Source: Lachnospiraceae bacterium
GTDB lineage: Bacteria; Bacillota; Clostridia; Lachnospirales; Lachnospiraceae
Assembly (NCBI GenBank): GCA_016297945.1
Contig: JAEDFR010000023.1
Coordinates: 1-27,392, forward strand
DNA length: 27,392 nt
Reading direction: 5' to 3'
The position numbers and the translations under genes are program-made. Shown one piece after another: positions 15,362 through 22,799 of the stretch (positions within the stretch are counted from its first letter, which is position 1; each line of letters starts with the position of its first letter). Below the pieces are notes generated by a model. That model was not told the origin of the DNA and searched no databases. It saw nothing but the letters and a program-made list of their open reading frames with translations.

Positions 15362-16597
15362 ATGAAAAAAAGAGTTGTAGTAACAGGACTTGGTGTAGTT
15401 TCACCAATTGGTAATAACGTAGAAGATTTTTGGCAGGGAATTAAAGAAGAAAAGATTGGTTTTGCTCCAATTACCTATTTCGACACTACAAATTTCAAGT
15501 GTAAATTGGCAGCAGAATTAAAGGATTTTTATCCAGAAGAATATATGGATAAAAAATCTGCAAGACGTATGGAACTTTTTTGCCAGTATGCGGTTGCAGC
15601 TGCATCACAAGCAATGAAAGATAGTAACCTTGATATGGAAAAGGAAGATCCATATCGCGTTGGTTGTGCTGTTGGTAATGGCGTAGGTTCATTACAGAGC
15701 ATGCAGAGAGAATATACTCGTATGGTGGAAAAAGGACCATCAAAGGTATCTCCACTTCTTGTACCATTAATGATTACGAATATGGCAGCAGGAAATGTCA
15801 GCATTCAGTTTGGTCTTAAAGGAAAAAGTATTAATGTTGTAACTGCCTGTGCGACAGGAACAAATTCAATCGGTGAAGCTTTCCGTACAATTCAGTATGG
15901 TGATGCTGATGTTATGGTTGCTGGTGGAACAGAAGGCAGTATCGCTGAAATTGGTGTTGCTGGTTTTGATTCCTTAACCGCTTTATCCTCAAGTGATGAT
16001 CCAAAACGCTGTTCAATTCCTTTCGATAAAGACCGTAGTGGTTTTGTTATGGGTGAAGGTGCAGGTGTTGTTGTTTTGGAAGAATTAGAACATGCTAAAA
16101 AACGTGGTGCTAAGATTTACGCAGAGGTTTTAGGATATGGTTGTTCATCTGATGCTTATCATATTACTTCTCCAGCAGAAGATGGTATGGGGGCAGCAAC
16201 TGCAATGCTTTCAGCTGTAAAAGATGCTGGATTAGAAAAAGAAGCTATTACATATATCAATGCACATGGTACAAGTACACATCATAATGATTTGTTTGAA
16301 ACTAGAGCAATTAAGTTAGCATTCGATAACCATGCAGACAATATTAAGATTAACTCTACAAAATCTATGATTGGTCATCTTTTAGGTGCAGCTGGTGCCG
16401 TAGAATTTATTACTTGCGTAAAAGAAGTAGAAGAAAATTTCATCCATAGAACTGTTGGTTTAATGGATTGTGAAGAAGAAATGGATCTTAACTATTGCAA
16501 ACAAAGTTATGAAGAAGAAGTTCCTTACGCACTTAGCAATTCATTGGGCTTTGGAGGTCACAATGCAAGTATCTTAATCGGTAAGTATACAGATTAA
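15362..16597 (+). CDS. fabF: 3-oxoacyl-ACP synthase II FabF
   Basis: KAS II condenses malonyl-ACP with acyl-ACP in fatty-acid elongation and is important for chain length control in membranes. The 411-residue protein is full length and intact: MKKRVVVTGLGVVSPIGN at the start, the catalytic cysteine in VVTACATGTNS (C163), the first catalytic histidine in NAHGTSTHHND (H302), and the lysine and second histidine in STKSMIGHLLGAAGA (K334, H339). It ends with SNSLGFGGHNASI. Only a fabZ stump follows and no other fab or acc gene is present, which is unusual because this gene normally sits in a fab operon. Prolines are nearly all CCA (9 CCA, 2 CCT, 0 CCG), in contrast with tyrS or rsmA. It is probably a second, acquired copy. 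Confidence 0.95.
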   Translation: MKKRVVVTGLGVVSPIGNNVEDFWQGIKEEKIGFAPITYFDTTNFKCKLAAELKDFYPEEYMDKKSARRMELFCQYAVAAASQAMKDSNLDMEKEDPYRVGCAVGNGVGSLQSMQREYTRMVEKGPSKVSPLLVPLMITNMAAGNVSIQFGLKGKSINVVTACATGTNSIGEAFRTIQYGDADVMVAGGTEGSIAEIGVAGFDSLTALSSSDDPKRCSIPFDKDRSGFVMGEGAGVVVLEELEHAKKRGAKIYAEVLGYGCSSDAYHITSPAEDGMGAATAMLSAVKDAGLEKEAITYINAHGTSTHHNDLFETRAIKLAFDNHADNIKINSTKSMIGHLLGAAGAVEFITCVKEVEENFIHRTVGLMDCEEEMDLNYCKQSYEEEVPYALSNSLGFGGHNASILIGKYTD

Positions 16598-16620
16598 TAC
16601 AGATAAAAAGAGGTTTAAAA

Positions 16621-16677
16621 ATGTCATTATTAACTAGTACAGAAATTATGGATATTATTCCACATAGATACAAATGA
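16621..16677 (+). pseudogene. fabZ: 5' stump of fabZ (3-hydroxyacyl-ACP dehydratase)
   Basis: With a good RBS (AAGAGG, 7 nt upstream), ATG 16621 opens MSLLTSTEIMDIIPHRYK and then stops. Residues 1-17 match the start of FabZ, which continues PHRYPFLLID in intact proteins. Homology ends at the RY codons (about 16670), where the sequence changes to a TadE-like pilus gene in another frame. The catalytic His and Glu of FabZ are lost. The order fabF then fabZ fits known Lachnospiraceae fab operons, so fabF and this stump came in together. Confidence 0.8.
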
Positions 16678-17381
16678 AAATAAACAGTTCCTTACAACAA
16701 ACGGCAAAAGAATTATCGGTATATGCATATGCTGTAAAAAATAATCTGCAAACGGATTCTTTAAATGCGGAAGAAAATTCTGAAATGGATTCTCTTTTAT
16801 CTGGTATTGCCATATCTGAAACATATGTCAGATCACGTTTAATCAAGGATCTGACATCAGAATATCTGCAGACTTCTCCGCTGAAAGGGAGCGGAAATTT
16901 ATGTTTTGCAGGGAGCAAATTAATGGAAAAAGACCGAATTGAACTGTATAGCACTTATCAGGTCACCCCATTTTTTGCTTTATCTGACAAAGCAGGCTTT
17001 TTTACCGGATCAACAGCGGTTGCCCGTGCCTTTACCGGGTATGATAATACATCAGATTGTGTAAATGCCGAAAAAGAAAAATATGTTTATATTACAGAAA
17101 CCGGCCGGGCATATCATCAAAGCCGGAGTTGTCATTATCTGGATTTATCGATTCAGCAGACAGATAAAAACCAGATTTCCGTATTACGCAATGCATCCGG
17201 AGGACGATACTATGCATGTCCACTTTGTGCAAAATCCGGATTGGGAGATATTGTTTACATTACTGATTACGGAGATTGTTTCCATTATGATTTATTGTGC
17301 AGCGGGCTTAAAAGAACCATACAAGCTATTCCCATATCTGAAGTCGGAGCAAGAACACCTTGCAGTAAATGCGGATTGTAA
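16674..17381 (+). pseudogene. TadE-like pilus protein, N-terminus lost, with duplicated Cys/His C-terminal units
   Basis: The open frame gives 235 residues starting at an internal Met, with no RBS. The first residues (MKINSSLQQTAKELSVYAYA) look like the region just after the N-terminal membrane helix of TadE-like pseudopilins (compare SxxQTGKEMARYAYA). The helix and the true start are missing at the fabZ junction. The C-terminal half carries two similar units. Unit 1 is VYITETGRAYHQSRSCHYLD followed by CPLC. Unit 2 is VYITDYGDCFHYDLLCSGL followed by CSKC. Each could bind a metal through one or two Cys plus a CxxC pair. The full protein would be anchored outside the membrane as part of a Tad/Flp-type pilus. 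Without the leader helix it should not be exported. Confidence 0.7.
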
Positions 17382-17482
17382 TATTTGAAATGATAATGCA
17401 ATTTATAATGGCTTTAGATTTTGGGACAATAAAATATTGGGTATATATTCCCTTGAGATTTTTGGTGAGGGAGGAAATATAG

Positions 17483-17977
17483 ATGAAAAAGAAAGATGAA
17501 AGGAAAATGAAGATTCGGAATAAGGCGTGGAAAAATAAAGAAAAAATTTTTATCTTAGTGCAAAATAACGGTAATTATACTATTGAAGCGGCAATTATCA
17601 TTCCATTGATATTATTTGTGATTTTAGTATTTATTTCTCTGTCGTTTTCACTCTATAATCGCTGTAGCCTGGAGCGGGCTGCTATTGCATCTGCGCTCAG
17701 AGGAAGTGAAGAAATATTTTCAGATTCTGAAATACGTTTTGATACAGCCAATCGTGCAGTAGACGAGGTACTATACTTAAATCTTCTTTCAGAAACTGAA
17801 ATAAATAAAAATATAAAAAGAAACGGAAATCGGATTGTTGTGTCATTGGATGCAAAAGAAAAAGGTAATACATTTACAACTTATTCTCAAAAAAAGGCAG
17901 TCAATCCTGTTTTTTGGATTAGAAATTTTCGAAAAATGAATGGAGTGGTACAAAAAAATGATGCAGGCGGAATTTAA
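17483..17977 (+). CDS. TadE/TadF-like pseudopilin
   Basis: A 164-residue protein with a basic start (MKKKDERKMKIRNKAWKNKE) followed by GNYTIEAAIIIPLILFVILV and a second hydrophobic stretch to about residue 60. The pattern of a small residue, T-x-E-A and then a long hydrophobic helix is the TadE-like/type IV pilin signature, with Glu at the expected +5-like place. The remainder is a small extracellular domain. Such minor pseudopilins support assembly of Tad pili. ATG has GGGAGG upstream. Its last 20 bp overlap the start of the next gene, indicating translational coupling. No ATPase (TadA/CpaF), TadB/C or prepilin peptidase is in the window; these may have been lost at the junction to the left or lie elsewhere. 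Confidence 0.8.
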   Translation: MKKKDERKMKIRNKAWKNKEKIFILVQNNGNYTIEAAIIIPLILFVILVFISLSFSLYNRCSLERAAIASALRGSEEIFSDSEIRFDTANRAVDEVLYLNLLSETEINKNIKRNGNRIVVSLDAKEKGNTFTTYSQKKAVNPVFWIRNFRKMNGVVQKNDAGGI

Positions 17978-19433
17978 AAGAGAAAATCATAAAAGCTATT
18001 TTGTTATTAAAGATACAAGATTCGATTTATTTGAACAAGCAAGCGCAGTCTATGATTTGGAAATGCTTTGTGAAAATCAGATACAGGGTATATTACCGAT
18101 TTCACTTCATAGTTTTAATGGAGAAACGGAAATATATTATGACATCAGCACAAAGCAGACCTTACGTGTTCTTTTCGAAAAGAAAAAATTTACAAAGGAC
18201 GATTTGAAATGGCTTTTCAGTGGAATATATGAGGCTATAACCGGACTGGAAAAATATCTTCTGGATATGGAGTATTTGCTGATTGATCCGGACTATATCT
18301 ATATTAATATAGCAGAGAAGAAGGTATATTTGCTTTACTATCCTTATCCGGAAGAAACGTTTGAAACGGAAGTTGAACAATTTGCAGAATATCTTTTGGA
18401 TAAAATCTGCAATGAAGATGAACAGACGGTAGTATATGCCTATAATTTTTATCGATTTGTAAAAGAGGAAAAAGGTGATCTGATTTCTGTATTTGAGAAA
18501 TTGGAAAAAAGTGATTCTCATACTGAAAAAGAAACAGAAGCACATAAAAATACGCAACAGCGAATGCAAAGTGAAACAGAAGCTTTCCTAAGCGTGGATG
18601 AAGAAAAGTTATACCTCAATGAGGATTTATTACAGATTAAGAATGAAGAAAAATTTACATTCACTAACCGTCCGAAAGTAAATCGTGTAATTGTTTTTGG
18701 ATTTTTTGCTTTGTTAGGTGTTGGAATTATGGCATTTGAAGCATGGCAAAATCAACTTCGTTTTGAGGAATTGATTACAAAAAAGGAAACTCTTGTGGGC
18801 TTAGCTGTTTGTATCGTATCTGTTTTAGGATTTCTTTTTATTTCTATATTGGATTATGTTCGCGTTAGAGCCGAAAACAGAAAAAAGGAATTTGAAAATA
18901 ATACGACAGAAGATAGAAATGTGATTGAAAATTCAGAGATAGGGATGGATGATAGTTTTATTGACATAGACAAAGAAAAAATGGGGGAAATGGATTTAGA
19001 AAAAACATATTTTGAAGAAAACAAAAAGATTAATTATGAGAATTATGAAAAAGCAGAGTACAGTGAAATGGAAAAAATAAATTCAACAAGAGAAGAGGAT
19101 ACATATGAGACTGTATTGCTGCAGGAAAACTGTTATGTAGAACAAAGAATATTGGTTGGAAAAATAAAAGGAAAAAAAAGACAGATTGATTTATCAACAT
19201 TTCCCTTTATCATTGGAAAAAACAAAGATCAGGCTGACTTTGTGATAGATGACTCCAGCATTAGCAGAATTCATGCCAGATTTACATTACGTGATGGAAT
19301 TGTTTACCTGACCGATTTAAACAGTACCAATGGAAGTATGAAAAACGGTATTAAGCTTCAACCGAATGAATTGGTTGAAGTGGAGGCCGAAGATGAAATT
19401 AAATTTGGCAGAGTGACATTTACCTATTATTGA
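17958..19433 (+). CDS. DUF6382 - transmembrane - FHA domain protein
   Basis: A 491-residue protein. Residues about 1-190 match my memory of DUF6382 (ENHKSYFVIKDTRFDLFEQA, then QIQGILPISLHSFNGE and YLLIDPDYIYINIAEKKVYL). A charged linker follows, then two membrane segments, about 232-252 (VIVFGFFALLGVGIMAF) and 276-296 (VGLAVCIVSVLGFLFISIL). After an acidic spacer the final 95 residues form an FHA domain with the phosphothreonine-binding pattern: FPFIIGK, SSISRIHARF and LNSTNGSMKNG. FHA domains recognise phospho-Thr, so it probably links Ser/Thr kinase signalling to the pilus machinery encoded beside it. I chose ATG 17958 because GGAGTGG is 9 nt upstream; an in-frame ATG at 17940 lacks a site. 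The start lies within the end of the upstream pseudopilin gene. Confidence 0.85.
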   Translation: MMQAEFKRENHKSYFVIKDTRFDLFEQASAVYDLEMLCENQIQGILPISLHSFNGETEIYYDISTKQTLRVLFEKKKFTKDDLKWLFSGIYEAITGLEKYLLDMEYLLIDPDYIYINIAEKKVYLLYYPYPEETFETEVEQFAEYLLDKICNEDEQTVVYAYNFYRFVKEEKGDLISVFEKLEKSDSHTEKETEAHKNTQQRMQSETEAFLSVDEEKLYLNEDLLQIKNEEKFTFTNRPKVNRVIVFGFFALLGVGIMAFEAWQNQLRFEELITKKETLVGLAVCIVSVLGFLFISILDYVRVRAENRKKEFENNTTEDRNVIENSEIGMDDSFIDIDKEKMGEMDLEKTYFEENKKINYENYEKAEYSEMEKINSTREEDTYETVLLQENCYVEQRILVGKIKGKKRQIDLSTFPFIIGKNKDQADFVIDDSSISRIHARFTLRDGIVYLTDLNSTNGSMKNGIKLQPNELVEVEAEDEIKFGRVTFTYY

Positions 19434-19594
19434 TTTCTATTTCATATAGTTCTTATTTTCTATTTCTTTTAAATCATTCTTTTTTAGTGTATTATAATAA
19501 AAGAGTATTTGAGTTTAAATATTATTTCAAGGTCTTATCAAATTGAAATGTATTTTTATACTAATATAAAACATTACATGTAAAGAGAATGATT

Positions 19595-20650
19595 ATGAAA
19601 GAGAGATTGCTTTATTTTTTGGGACAGGATGGATTTTTTCGGATGAAAACTTCTGTTCCGGAATTTATTGTTTTTTTTAAAAAAGAAAACGACTTTGTTA
19701 ATGCTATAATCCTTGTAGACCTGAATGAAAATCCTTTCGTGACAACCAATCAAATAAGTTCGATCAGAAACAGAGTAAAATGGAAGTTTGTTGATCAGGG
19801 AATGCAAGATGTCCATGTGATTGTACTGGTAATTTCTGAAGATGCAGAAAAAGCTGTTTTATTAAAAGATGATAATCCGTTTTTCTGGGTTATTGATAGT
19901 AGACAAAGCAAATTGGTTATTCCTGCAAGCAGCGTAGAAGATTTTTATGGCATGAAAGGATTCATCGAAATCTGGTTATGGGCAGATTTTGACCAAAGTG
20001 TTTCGGAAGAGAGCTATTATCAGGCAGATGGTCGACAGATTAAAAGTTTTAAACAGCAGCCGTTAGTAAATCATTTTGTTTTTATTACTAATGTGATTGT
20101 TTTTACACTGTGTACATTGACCGGCGATTTGTTGTATAATTATGGCAGATTGACGATGCAGGATGTTACAAACGGCGAATGGTATCGTATGATAACTTGC
20201 CTGTTTTTGCATGGAAATGTCACGCATATTGCAAGTAATATGATGATGTTGTTTTTGCTGGGCAATGTCGTTGAGAAAGAAATGGGTCATATCAAATATT
20301 TTATTTTATATTTTGGTTCTGGCCTGGTTGCCTCCGGTGCGTCTTTATATTTACAATCCATTCATCTGGCATTGGGTGAGGAAACTGCCGGTTCCATTGG
20401 AGCCAGTGGAGCAATATTTGGCATTATGGGTGCATTTTTGTGGATCTTGATACGCAATCATGGAAGAGCGTCCAACATGTCGTTTGTCAGAGTGCTGTTT
20501 TTGGTCTGTTACTGTCTGTTTGGAGGATTGACCGAGGCAAGAATAGATAATGCAGCACATTTTGGTGGATTATTTGCGGGTATTATAATCGCTGTTTTGA
20601 TTTATAGGAAAAACAAACACAAAAAGGAGGTTGTAACCGGTGAAGATTAA
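19595..20650 (+). CDS. Rhomboid family intramembrane serine protease
   Basis: Rhomboids cleave membrane proteins within or next to their transmembrane segments. Residues 1-150 form a soluble N-terminal domain unlike the membrane part. From about 155 onward six hydrophobic segments follow. The key motifs are present: HGNVTHIASNMM (oxyanion and fold residues), GASGAIFG with the nucleophile S271, and NAAHFGG with the catalytic H322. The protein ends with a basic cytoplasmic tail. I chose ATG 19595; the frame also has ATG 19589, but that is too close to AAAGAGA. A TATAAT at 19493-19498 may be its -10. The 3' end overlaps the next gene by 11 bp, so this protein, the flavin reductase-like fusion and the HIT protein probably form one operon. 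Confidence 0.92.
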   Translation: MKERLLYFLGQDGFFRMKTSVPEFIVFFKKENDFVNAIILVDLNENPFVTTNQISSIRNRVKWKFVDQGMQDVHVIVLVISEDAEKAVLLKDDNPFFWVIDSRQSKLVIPASSVEDFYGMKGFIEIWLWADFDQSVSEESYYQADGRQIKSFKQQPLVNHFVFITNVIVFTLCTLTGDLLYNYGRLTMQDVTNGEWYRMITCLFLHGNVTHIASNMMMLFLLGNVVEKEMGHIKYFILYFGSGLVASGASLYLQSIHLALGEETAGSIGASGAIFGIMGAFLWILIRNHGRASNMSFVRVLFLVCYCLFGGLTEARIDNAAHFGGLFAGIIIAVLIYRKNKHKKEVVTGED

Positions 20651-21638
20651 TATTTACTATGGCGGAAGAGGTCTGATGGACGATCCGTCTTTGTATGTAA
20701 TCAATAAAATGCAGGATGTTTTGGAAGAGTTAAATGTTAAAGTTGAACGGTTTATGCTTTCTGAGTTGAAAAACACGATTACGACTTTGCCTCAGACATT
20801 GAAAACTGCAGATGGAATTATTCTGGCAACCACTGTTGAATGGTATGGAATCGGTGGATATTTACAGAGCTTTTTGGATGCATGCTGGCTCTATGGTGAT
20901 AAGGAAAAAATAAGCCAAATCTACATGTGCCCTATTGTTATGAGTACAACTTACGGCGAAAGAGAGGCAAAATTAGATCTTTCGCTTGCATGGGAGATTT
21001 TAGGTGGAAAACCTTGTAGCGGAATCTGTGGTTATGTGCCGGATACTGCCATTTTTGATACAAATTCAGGATATAATAATATTATTGAGAAAAAAGCAGA
21101 AAATATGTATCGGACTATCAGTCAGAAGATGGCCAGTTTTCCGGCAAGTAATAAAGCTGTCACACAGACGGTTGCCATCAATAAAAATATCAATCTGACG
21201 CCAAAAGAATCGGAGCAGCTGTCTCAATATGCTGCAGATGAATCTTATGTTCAGACGCAAAAGGAAGATATTAAGGAATTGGCAAGTTATTTCCAAGGAA
21301 TGCTTTCTAAGGATGAGAATGAAGACGAACATATGATAGAGGCTTTTCGGGAACACTTTTCGCCACAGCCCGGACTCAAAGCGGTTTACAAGATTGTGAT
21401 AGAGGGAAAGAGTCTTCCACTTTATATTTCGGTAGATAAGACACAATTGGAATGTATATTTAAAGATACGGAAAAACAGGATGTTTTGATTACTACCGAT
21501 AAAAATACTATGTCTGAGATAATAAACGGACGCATGACTTTCCAAAGAGCATTTATGAGTGCCGGAACCATGAAAGTGAAGGGTGACTTTACTTTGATGC
21601 GGTCACTGGATCAGTTATTTGTATTTATGAAAGGATGA
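20640..21638 (+). CDS. Flavodoxin-like NADPH-FMN reductase fused to SCP2-like domain
   Basis: A 332-residue cytosolic protein in two parts. Residues about 1-195 resemble flavodoxin-fold FMN reductases (MKINIYYGGRGLMDDPSLY, ADGIILATTVEWYGIGGYLQ, then PIVMSTTYGEREAK), with the loop after the first strand as a likely FMN phosphate site. Residues about 225-332 look like an SCP2/sterol-carrier fold (AVYKIVIEGKSLPLYISVD and the closing MKVKGDFTLMRSLDQLFVFM), which binds hydrophobic ligands. The start is GTG with a perfect AAGGAGG 8 nt upstream, inside the last codons of the rhomboid gene. The pairing suggests flavin-dependent reduction of a lipid-like or hydrophobic substrate, but no substrate can be named. 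Confidence 0.82.
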   Translation: MKINIYYGGRGLMDDPSLYVINKMQDVLEELNVKVERFMLSELKNTITTLPQTLKTADGIILATTVEWYGIGGYLQSFLDACWLYGDKEKISQIYMCPIVMSTTYGEREAKLDLSLAWEILGGKPCSGICGYVPDTAIFDTNSGYNNIIEKKAENMYRTISQKMASFPASNKAVTQTVAINKNINLTPKESEQLSQYAADESYVQTQKEDIKELASYFQGMLSKDENEDEHMIEAFREHFSPQPGLKAVYKIVIEGKSLPLYISVDKTQLECIFKDTEKQDVLITTDKNTMSEIINGRMTFQRAFMSAGTMKVKGDFTLMRSLDQLFVFMKG

Positions 21639-21643
21639 TAAAC

Positions 21644-22051
21644 ATGAGAGATGACAATTGTATTTTTTGCAAAATTGCAAATGGAGACATATCGTCGAAA
21701 GCAATCTATGAAGATGATTTATTTAAGGTGATTTTAGATCTTGGCCCGGCAACCAGAGGCCATGCCCTCATTTTGCCAAAGGATCATGCGAAAAATTTAT
21801 TTGAACTGCCGGATGATACGGCAAAACAGATTCTTGTTCTGGCGAAAAAACTTGGAAACCAGATGGTTGAAAAGTTGAACGCAGATGGATTAAACATTAT
21901 TCAAAACAATGGTGAGGCAGCAGGACAGACTGTAAATCATTTTCATCTTCATTTAATTCCCCGCTATGAAGATGACGGACAGCATATTTTGTGGGAACCC
22001 AAAGAAGTTTCCCAGGAAGAACTGGAAGAAATTCAGAATACGATTCTTTAA
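21644..22051 (+). CDS. HIT family nucleotide-binding hydrolase
   Basis: HIT proteins hydrolyse or transfer nucleotides at a phosphate, typically on AMP-linked substrates (Hint/PKCI branch). The 135-residue protein starts DDNCIFCKIANGDISS with an N-terminal CxxC typical of the Hint branch. It has GHALILPKDHAKNL in the middle and the histidine triad HFHLHLIPR (H99, H101, H103). The length is normal. I chose ATG 21644 because AAAGG precedes it at 9-nt spacing; ATG 21635 overlaps the previous stop but has no spaced RBS. It ends the rhomboid operon. No clear terminator follows. Confidence 0.94.
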   Translation: MRDDNCIFCKIANGDISSKAIYEDDLFKVILDLGPATRGHALILPKDHAKNLFELPDDTAKQILVLAKKLGNQMVEKLNADGLNIIQNNGEAAGQTVNHFHLHLIPRYEDDGQHILWEPKEVSQEELEEIQNTIL

Positions 22052-22178
22052 TAGTCGGTAGAAAGCAATAGAGATTTGGATCTGCCAAAGTTCCTTTTAT
22101 ATCTAATCCAATTCTTTTTTGAAGAATATGTCAGATAAACGATTGTTTCAAATTGATGTTTAAGATAATCAGAAGTAT

Positions 22179-22207
22179 TTGACAAAACAGTTAGCATTTG
22201 CTAACAT
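22179..22207 (+). promoter_or_regulatory. Promoter with embedded palindromic operator, DtxR-like gene
   Basis: TTGACA (22179-22184), a 17-nt spacer and TAACAT (22202-22207). The inverted repeat GTTAGCA-tt-TGCTAAC (22190-22205) fills the spacer and touches the -10. This position is typical of a repressor site, and its shape resembles the TTAGCAT half sites of DtxR/MntR-class metal repressors. Self-regulation by the gene at 22308 is the simplest reading. Confidence 0.7.
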
Positions 22208-22226
22208 TTTATTGAGGATGATATTC

Positions 22227-22278
22227 AAACAATGAAATATATTGAAAGTAGTATTTGAATGAGCATATTTCATTGTTT
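22227..22278 (+). other. Leader hairpin upstream of the DtxR-like gene
   Basis: AAACAATGAAATAT (22227-22240) pairs perfectly with ATATTTCATTGTTT (22265-22278) across a 24-nt loop. A competing pair ATTCAAA (22223-22229) and TTTGAAT (22254-22260) overlaps it. The structure lies just downstream of the expected transcription start and about 16 nt before the RBS. It has no T run, so it is not a terminator. Confidence 0.6.
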
Positions 22279-22307
22279 AGAGACGATACGAAAAAGAGGA
22301 AACTATT

Positions 22308-22676
22308 ATGAAAGAATCAGGAAAAAACTATTTATTGACAATTTACCGGTTGCAACAGACCGGGATGACCGTTCATTCCATTGATGTTGCAAAGGCTTTG
22401 GATTTTTCAAAGCCCAGCGTCAGCCGTGCCATGGGGCTTTTAAAAGATGCTCAGTACATAGAAATAGCAAAAGGCGGTGCTATCACACTGACGAAAGTCG
22501 GTTTGAAAACTGCAAAGGAATTGGAAGAAAAAACCGATGTCTTAACAAAATTCTTGTTGATGACAGCCGATACGGATACGGAGACTGCTGTTATAGATGC
22601 CGGAAAAATGGCGTTTGCTATACAAGATGCTACATTTAAGGGGATTTGTAAGTTCATAAAAGAAGTTGAGAACTAG
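22308..22676 (+). CDS. DtxR/MntR-like winged-helix transcriptional repressor
   Basis: A 122-residue cytosolic DNA-binding protein. The winged helix is clear: NYLLTIYRLQQTGMTVHSID, then VAKALDFSKPSVSRAMGLLK (recognition helix) and a wing at GGAITLTKVG. The start resembles MntR/DtxR proteins (ENYLKTIYxL). The C-terminal dimerisation part is short (residues about 70-122) and lacks the several His/Glu/Cys of the standard second metal site (the usual HxxE of the helix after the wing is not evident). It may therefore sense metal in a reduced way or not at all. RBS AGAGGAAA lies upstream. The promoter carries a palindromic site consistent with autoregulation. It lies alone, with no transporter gene beside it in the window. 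Confidence 0.82.
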   Translation: MKESGKNYLLTIYRLQQTGMTVHSIDVAKALDFSKPSVSRAMGLLKDAQYIEIAKGGAITLTKVGLKTAKELEEKTDVLTKFLLMTADTDTETAVIDAGKMAFAIQDATFKGICKFIKEVEN

Positions 22677-22764
22677 ATAATACATTTCAAATATTACATC
22701 GAGAGTTTTGATCGTATTTTATTACCTATATGACATGATTAATACTCACATGATATTATTTAAC

Positions 22765-22793
22765 TTGACAAACAGATAATCATTCTTTACAAT
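22765..22793 (+). promoter_or_regulatory. Promoter for the tyrS T-box transcript
   Basis: TTGACA (22765-22770), a 17-nt spacer and TACAAT (22788-22793), giving a start near 22800, just before the T-box stem I. Confidence 0.85.
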
Positions 22794-22799
22794 TTGTTT

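Noticed and set aside
17065..17388. 107-residue plus-strand frame inside the TadE-like remnant
   Set aside because: It is a shifted frame of the Cys/His units with no RBS of its own.
22105..22130. ATTCTT/AAGAAT hairpin after the HIT gene as a terminator
   Set aside because: It is only 6 A/T-rich pairs and no T run follows.
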